Assembly: GCA_002439285.1 (NCBI GenBank)
Contig: DJTQ01000395.1
Coordinates: forward strand, 1-10,226
Reading direction: 5' to 3'
DNA: 10,226 bases
Source of the DNA: Paenibacillaceae bacterium UBA6304
GTDB taxonomy: Bacteria; Bacillota; Bacilli; Paenibacillales; Paenibacillaceae
Shown here: in pieces, positions 7,618 to 10,226 of the stretch
How the letters are laid out: each line of letters opens with the position of its first letter
Position numbering within the stretch: position 1 is the first letter of the stretch
Notes under the pieces: model-generated
Database searches by the model: none
What the model was told of the DNA's origin: nothing
Seen by the model: the letters and a program-made list of their open reading frames with translations, nothing else
Position numbers and translations under genes: made by a program

Positions 7618-7659
7618 CTTGATGAAGCGGTTTTACCGGAATTGCCCAGATACCTGCAA

Positions 7660-7690
7660 TGAATAAAGACCCTGCATTCATCACATATTA
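7660..7690 (+). promoter_or_regulatory. Sigma-G-like forespore promoter for ymfJ
   Basis: TGAATA (7660-7665) and CATATTA (7684-7690) are separated by 18 bases, again matching the sigma-G pattern with the same spacer as the sleB promoter. Transcription would start near 7697, giving a leader of about 37 bases with the ribosome binding site AAGGAGGA at 7718-7725. Confidence 0.7.
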
Positions 7691-7733
7691 GAACTGTTGA
7701 TTTTAAATCGCCAACCGAAGGAGGATTTAATAA

Positions 7734-7988
7734 ATGTCAACAGTACTCAAAAATTTTGATAACTGGAAAAAGTTTCTCGGTGACCGCGTCAAACACGCGG
7801 AAAATACGGGCATGAGTGAGGAAGCTATCGCTAATCTTGCTTATGAAATCGGCGGATTTCTTGATGACAAGGTGGATCCTCAAAACGAATCCAACCGTAC
7901 ATTGAAGGAAATCTGGGATGTGGGTAGTGAAGAGGAACGACGCACGATTGCCAGACTGATGGTAAAGCTGGCTAAGAAAAACGCATAA
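7734..7988 (+). CDS. ymfJ: DUF3243 family protein YmfJ
   Basis: This is an 84-aa, probably all-alpha, soluble protein with no signal peptide or membrane segment, about the size of B. subtilis YmfJ. The sequence (NFDNWKKFLGDRVKHAENTGMSEEAI near the start, EIGGFLDDKVDP in the middle, a basic end LMVKLAKKNA) is typical of DUF3243. Its biochemical function is unknown to me. ATG 7734 is preceded by AAGGAGGA with 8 bases spacing. The gene has its own sigma-G-like promoter and its own terminator, so it looks like a single-gene forespore transcript, although read-through from ymfI is possible. Expression in the developing spore is an inference from the promoter. Confidence 0.9.
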   Translation: MSTVLKNFDNWKKFLGDRVKHAENTGMSEEAIANLAYEIGGFLDDKVDPQNESNRTLKEIWDVGSEEERRTIARLMVKLAKKNA

Positions 7989-8000
7989 CCCGGTCATCAT

Positions 8001-8030
8001 GAAAAGCTCCCTCTTAGGGGGCTTTTCTCC
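8001..8030 (+). terminator. Rho-independent terminator after ymfJ
   Basis: An 11-bp stem pairs 8001-8011 (GAAAAGCTCCC) with 8017-8027 (GGGGGCTTTTC), with one G-T pair and a 5-base loop. The T run (8023-8026) is part of the stem, and only TCC follows, so the tail is short. It starts 12 bases after the ymfJ stop. Confidence 0.75.
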
Positions 8031-8047
8031 AATCTAAGTACCATGGC

Positions 8048-8076
8048 TTGCCTTTCAATTCTATTTTATATATCAT
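8048..8076 (+). promoter_or_regulatory. Possible sigma-A promoter for ymfK
   Basis: TTGCCT (8048-8053) and TATCAT (8071-8076) are 17 bases apart, matching the sigma-A boxes at 4/6 and 5/6 positions. The region is AT-rich and lies just after the ymfJ terminator. The leader to ymfK would be about 120 bases and contains a short direct repeat, AACGGAGC, at 8140-8147 and 8152-8159. Confidence 0.4.
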
Positions 8077-8162
8077 AAAACACGTATTCATATTCTGTTC
8101 GCATTTTTGGGTCTTGAGACGGGTTGCTAACATTTCATGAACGGAGCAGGAAACGGAGCCGA

Positions 8163-8172
8163 TTTTGTCGAA
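8163..8172 (+). promoter_or_regulatory. Spo0A-box-like sequence upstream of ymfK
   Basis: TTTTGTCGAA at 8163-8172 matches the 0A box (core TGTCGAA) recognised by the sporulation regulator Spo0A. It lies 30 bases before the ymfK start and about 80 bases past the candidate transcription start, a place more compatible with repression than with classical activation. A single box without a second nearby copy is weak evidence. Confidence 0.3.
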
Positions 8173-8202
8173 TAGTGTAGAGGACATAGAGAAGGTGTAG
8201 GG

Positions 8203-8970
8203 ATGAAATCAAAACAGTGGTATTTGGAGTATAAAATACATAAGAACCGTCCGGGCTTGCTGGGGGATATTGCATCTACGCTCGGAATGCTTGAAGTTAA
8301 TATTTTGACCATTAACGGAGTGGAAGGGGAAACCCGCGGGCTCCTTTTAGAGAGTGATGATGACGATAAAATCGTTCTGATTGACCAGATGCTCCGCAAG
8401 GTTGACAGCATTACGGTTACCGCCCTGCGAAGCCCACGACTTGTCGATCTTTTGGCCGTGCGGCACGGCCGTTATATCGTGAGGGATTCCGACGATCACA
8501 AAACATTCCGCTTTACTCGGGATGAACTTGGGTTGCTGGTTGATTTTTTGGGTGAAGTATTAAAAAGGGACGGTCACCAGGTTATTGGCCTTCGGGGCAT
8601 GCCGCGCGTAGGAAAGACGGAGTCTATTATCGCAGGTAGTGTCTGCGCGATGAAGCGGTGGACCTTCGTTTCCTCGACACTGCTCAGACAGACCGTACGA
8701 AGCCAGTTGTCCGAGGACGAAATGAATCCTCATAAAGTATTTATTATCGATGGGATCGTCAGCACCCTTCGTTCAAATGAAAAGCACTATCAGCTGCTTC
8801 AGGAGTTGATGAAGATGCCTTCCACAATTGTTATTGAGCACCCGGATGTCTTTATTAAGGAATCCGCATATAATTATGACGATTTTGACATTATTATAGA
8901 ATTGCGTAACAATCCTGATGAACAAATCGTTTATGATACGTTCACTACAATCTATACCGATGATTTATAG
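8203..8970 (+). CDS. ymfK: YmfK, DUF3388 protein with ACT-like and P-loop regions
   Basis: This is a 255-aa cytosolic protein of the uncharacterised DUF3388 family. Residues about 5-75 look like an ACT domain (YKIHKNRPGLLGDIASTLGM followed by a strand with NILTING), a fold that often binds amino acids. After a linker, residues 132-139 read GMPRVGKT, a Walker A (P-loop) match, and VFIID ending at D183 could be Walker B. The later region (IVIEHPDVFIKES, DFDIIIEL) alternates strands and helices as in a small NTPase. No transmembrane segment or signal is seen. ATG 8203 follows GAAGGTG (8191-8197). The order ymfJ-ymfK-ymfM is as in B. subtilis, but no ymfL lies between ymfK and rodZ. Nucleotide binding is inferred from motifs only. 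Confidence 0.87.
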   Translation: MKSKQWYLEYKIHKNRPGLLGDIASTLGMLEVNILTINGVEGETRGLLLESDDDDKIVLIDQMLRKVDSITVTALRSPRLVDLLAVRHGRYIVRDSDDHKTFRFTRDELGLLVDFLGEVLKRDGHQVIGLRGMPRVGKTESIIAGSVCAMKRWTFVSSTLLRQTVRSQLSEDEMNPHKVFIIDGIVSTLRSNEKHYQLLQELMKMPSTIVIEHPDVFIKESAYNYDDFDIIIELRNNPDEQIVYDTFTTIYTDDL

Positions 8971-8992
8971 GTTTTAAACTTATGTCGCAAAT

Positions 8993-9011
8993 AAAATCCT
9001 TAACGGATTTT
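8993..9011 (+). other. Small hairpin between ymfK and rodZ
   Basis: A perfect 7-bp stem, AAAATCC (8993-8999) with GGATTTT (9005-9011), encloses the loop TTAAC. It starts 22 bases after the ymfK stop and is not followed by a T run, so it is at most a weak terminator, attenuator or RNA-processing site. The stem is AT-rich and could be chance. Confidence 0.3.
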
Positions 9012-9031
9012 CATGAATATTTAAAAACTAC

Positions 9032-9041
9032 AGGAGGTGAT
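9032..9041 (+). promoter_or_regulatory. Consensus ribosome binding site selecting the GTG start of rodZ
   Basis: AGGAGGTGAT at 9032-9041 matches the anti-Shine-Dalgarno sequence fully. The in-frame GTG 9037 and ATG 9040 lie inside or at its edge and cannot be served by it. GTG 9046 has the right spacing (8 bases from GGAGG) and gives the usual N-terminus MSDLGQQLKEARLARG. Confidence 0.75.
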
Positions 9042-9045
9042 GGTC

Positions 9046-10095
9046 GTGTCGGATTTGGGCCAGCAATTAAAAGAAGCCCGACTTGCCAGAGGCTTGTCTC
9101 TGGATGATGTTCAAGAAATGACAAAAATTCGCAAGCGGTATTTGGAAGCCATCGAGGCGGGGGACTATAAGGTCTTACCCGGAAGTTTTTATGTGCGGGC
9201 TTTTATTAAAACTTATGCCGAAGTAGTGGGTGTGGACCCGGATGAACTGTTGAATGAACATAAACAGCATGTTCCGGATGTGGCTCCTGAACCGACGATG
9301 GAACCGGTGCTACAGAAACGCCGCAGCTCCCGCACAGCGGAGCGCAATTCCAAATGGTTGTCGACAACGCTGATGTGGTCGTTTGCCGTGTTGATTCTCG
9401 TAGTGATTTATATGTATTTCACGGTTTGGGGCAAAAGTCATGAGGCCAAGGACAATGAGCCCGATCAGACGCCGGTGACGGATGTCAGCAAGGGGAATAA
9501 CGGCACTACCGGGAATGGTGATCCGAATGGACCGGATGCGGGAATCGGAAATGAAGGGACCGCTGGAAATACCGGTACCAGTAATAACGGAACTGGCGAT
9601 AACGGTACCGATGGAACCGGTACAGGCAATGACGAAACGGATACGAACGGTAGCGGGAATACGGATACCGGAACAGATGCCGGGACGGGGACTGTGGTAG
9701 TTGCTCCTGACGGGAAAGAAGGAAGCACAACCAAATTTCTTGTTCAATCGGCCGGGGACCAGCCTGTTCAGGTCGTTATTAATGCTACGGGAACAAGCTG
9801 GGTCGAAGTGCGCAAGGGCGACAAGAGCGGGGATAAATTATACTTTAATAATACGACCGATGGTGAGGTTTTGACCTATGAACTGGGACCGGAAGGGCTG
9901 TTTATTAAGTCGGGTGCATCCTCGAAAACGGCGATTACCGTAGGAGGCCAAGTGGTTACCGACGGGAAGAATACTTCCAAAATCCAGTTGAACTTGGGCA
10001 GCGTCGATGCAGGATCGGCTAATGGAAGCGATGGACTGGACAACGGCACGACCGATGGGACAGATAATCAGGGGACTGCAAATAACGTCGAATAA
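9046..10095 (+). CDS. rodZ: RodZ/YmfM cell-shape protein (HTH, single TM, DUF4115)
   Basis: This is a 349-aa bitopic membrane protein of the RodZ family, which links MreB filaments inside the cell to the elongation machinery. An N-terminal Xre-type HTH (HTH_25, about 3-70) carries the RodZ-typical segment IRKRYLEAIEAGDY, with LPGSFYVRAFIKTYA after it. A basic stretch (KRRSSRT) precedes one transmembrane helix (about 104-128). Outside the membrane there is a long Gly/Thr/Asn/Asp linker (about 147-216), then a DUF4115-type beta domain (about 226-322, including SWVEVRKGDKSGDKLYF), and a second Gly/Asp/Asn tail. The start is GTG 9046, chosen from the consensus ribosome binding site. The linker and tail are longer and more repetitive than I expect for B. 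subtilis YmfM. In B. subtilis this gene precedes pgsA. Confidence 0.92.
   Translation: MSDLGQQLKEARLARGLSLDDVQEMTKIRKRYLEAIEAGDYKVLPGSFYVRAFIKTYAEVVGVDPDELLNEHKQHVPDVAPEPTMEPVLQKRRSSRTAERNSKWLSTTLMWSFAVLILVVIYMYFTVWGKSHEAKDNEPDQTPVTDVSKGNNGTTGNGDPNGPDAGIGNEGTAGNTGTSNNGTGDNGTDGTGTGNDETDTNGSGNTDTGTDAGTGTVVVAPDGKEGSTTKFLVQSAGDQPVQVVINATGTSWVEVRKGDKSGDKLYFNNTTDGEVLTYELGPEGLFIKSGASSKTAITVGGQVVTDGKNTSKIQLNLGSVDAGSANGSDGLDNGTTDGTDNQGTANNVE
9490..9692 (+). repeat. Low-complexity Gly/Thr/Asn/Asp coding repeat in rodZ
   Basis: About 68 codons consist nearly only of GGN, ACN, AAY and GAY, in imperfect units such as NNGTTGNGD, GNEGTAGNTGT and NNGTGDNGTDGTGTGND. A shorter stretch of the same kind lies at 10014-10092 near the end of the gene. 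The region is expected to be disordered and could vary in copy number. It keeps the reading frame. Confidence 0.75.
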
Positions 10096-10098
10096 AAC

Positions 10099-10142
10099 GG
10101 GCGTCTTTGACCAGAGGATGGTCAAGGACGTCCTTATTTTTT
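10099..10142 (+). terminator. Rho-independent terminator after rodZ
   Basis: A 15-bp stem with two G-T pairs joins 10099-10113 (GGGCGTCTTTGACCA) to 10119-10133 over the loop GAGGA. It is followed by TTATTTTTT (10134-10142). It begins 3 bases after the rodZ stop and closes the transcript. Confidence 0.92.
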
Positions 10143-10156
10143 CTCAAGAAGCCGGC

Positions 10157-10185
10157 TCGACTTTGCGATTTTTTTTACATATAAT
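10157..10185 (+). promoter_or_regulatory. Possible sigma-A promoter for a gene beyond the window
   Basis: A perfect -10 TATAAT (10180-10185) lies 17 bases after TCGACT (10157-10162), a 4/6 match to -35. Transcription would start near 10192, just before the palindrome at 10195-10220. Confidence 0.5.
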
Positions 10186-10194
10186 TAGAGTATG

Positions 10195-10220
10195 TGTTCA
10201 AAAAGTCGACTTTTTGAACA
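10195..10220. repeat. Perfect 26-bp palindrome
   Basis: The left half TGTTCAAAAAGTC (10195-10207) is followed directly by its exact reverse complement (10208-10220), centred on GTCGAC. As RNA it can form an 11-bp stem with a UCGA loop. It sits at about +3 to +28 of the candidate transcript and is followed by ACCTCT, a sequence complementary to a Shine-Dalgarno motif. It could be an operator, an RNA hairpin or a dispersed intergenic repeat. No T run follows, so it is not a typical terminator. Confidence 0.8.
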
Positions 10221-10226
10221 ACCTCT

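Noticed and set aside
7625..7640. Short CGGT-TTT-ACCG hairpin after ymfI as a terminator.
   Set aside because: Only four base pairs and no T run follow, so it is too weak to call.
8140..8159. Direct repeat AACGGAGC twice with a 12-base period before ymfK.
   Set aside because: Two copies of 8 bases could be a binding site, but there is no symmetry or known consensus, so it is noted only within the promoter entry.
9310..9747. Long open frames on the - strand opposite rodZ.
   Set aside because: They result from the repetitive Gly/Thr/Asn/Asp codons on the + strand, have no ribosome binding site, and give low-complexity peptides rich in Pro, Val, Ser or Arg.
1..10226. Search for mobile elements, CRISPR arrays, tRNA/rRNA, riboswitches or phage-defence genes.
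   Set aside because: No terminal inverted repeats with transposase, no regular repeat arrays, no RNA-gene signatures and no defence-type domains are visible. The content is conserved core chromosome.

Overview
This window reads as a core chromosomal segment of a spore-forming Firmicute, most likely Paenibacillaceae (a Paenibacillus-like organism). The evidence is the gene content and order (tepA end, ylzJ, spoIIIE, then ymfF-ymfH-ymfI-ymfJ-ymfK-ymfM/rodZ, as in the Bacillus subtilis region upstream of pgsA-cinA-recA), the mid G+C codon use, strong AGGAGG-type ribosome binding sites with frequent TTG/GTG starts, and two forespore sigma-G-like promoters. All genes lie on the + strand. I see no mobile element, CRISPR array, rRNA or tRNA, and no gene-free stretch longer than 300 bases.

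Layout: 1-125 is the C-terminal end of a ClpP-like protease (TepA/YmfB), overlapping by 4 bases a small YlzJ-like protein (122-346). An extended -10 promoter then precedes the TTG-started SpoIIIE/FtsK DNA translocase (413-3100), closed by a strong terminator. A monocistronic SleB-type spore cortex-lytic enzyme (3299-4153) follows, with its own sigma-G-like promoter and terminator. It occupies the place where B. subtilis carries ymfC-ymfE. Next comes the compact operon ymfF-ymfH-ymfI (4284-7617): two M16-family proteins and an SDR reductase associated with 5-aminopentanol modification of elongation factor P. ymfJ (DUF3243) again has a sigma-G-like promoter and a terminator. ymfK (DUF3388: ACT-like domain plus P-loop) and rodZ (ymfM, cell-shape protein) follow, then a terminator. 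The last bases hold a promoter-like sequence followed by a perfect 26-bp palindrome upstream of a gene outside the window.

How the genes work together: SpoIIIE pumps the chromosome into the forespore, SleB is packed into the spore for germination, and ymfJ appears to be forespore-expressed. ymfF/H/I act on EF-P, and rodZ serves cell elongation.

The most notable anomaly is an in-frame TAA (5214-5216) that splits ymfF into a 310-aa N-terminal part and a 115-codon C-terminal remainder in the same frame, with a possible reinitiation ATG 18 bases later. The other points of interest are the paired sigma-G-like promoters with identical 18-base spacers, a Spo0A-box-like sequence in front of ymfK, the ACT plus P-loop architecture of YmfK, a low-complexity linker in RodZ, and the terminal palindrome. 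I do not see a wholly new multi-gene system here.
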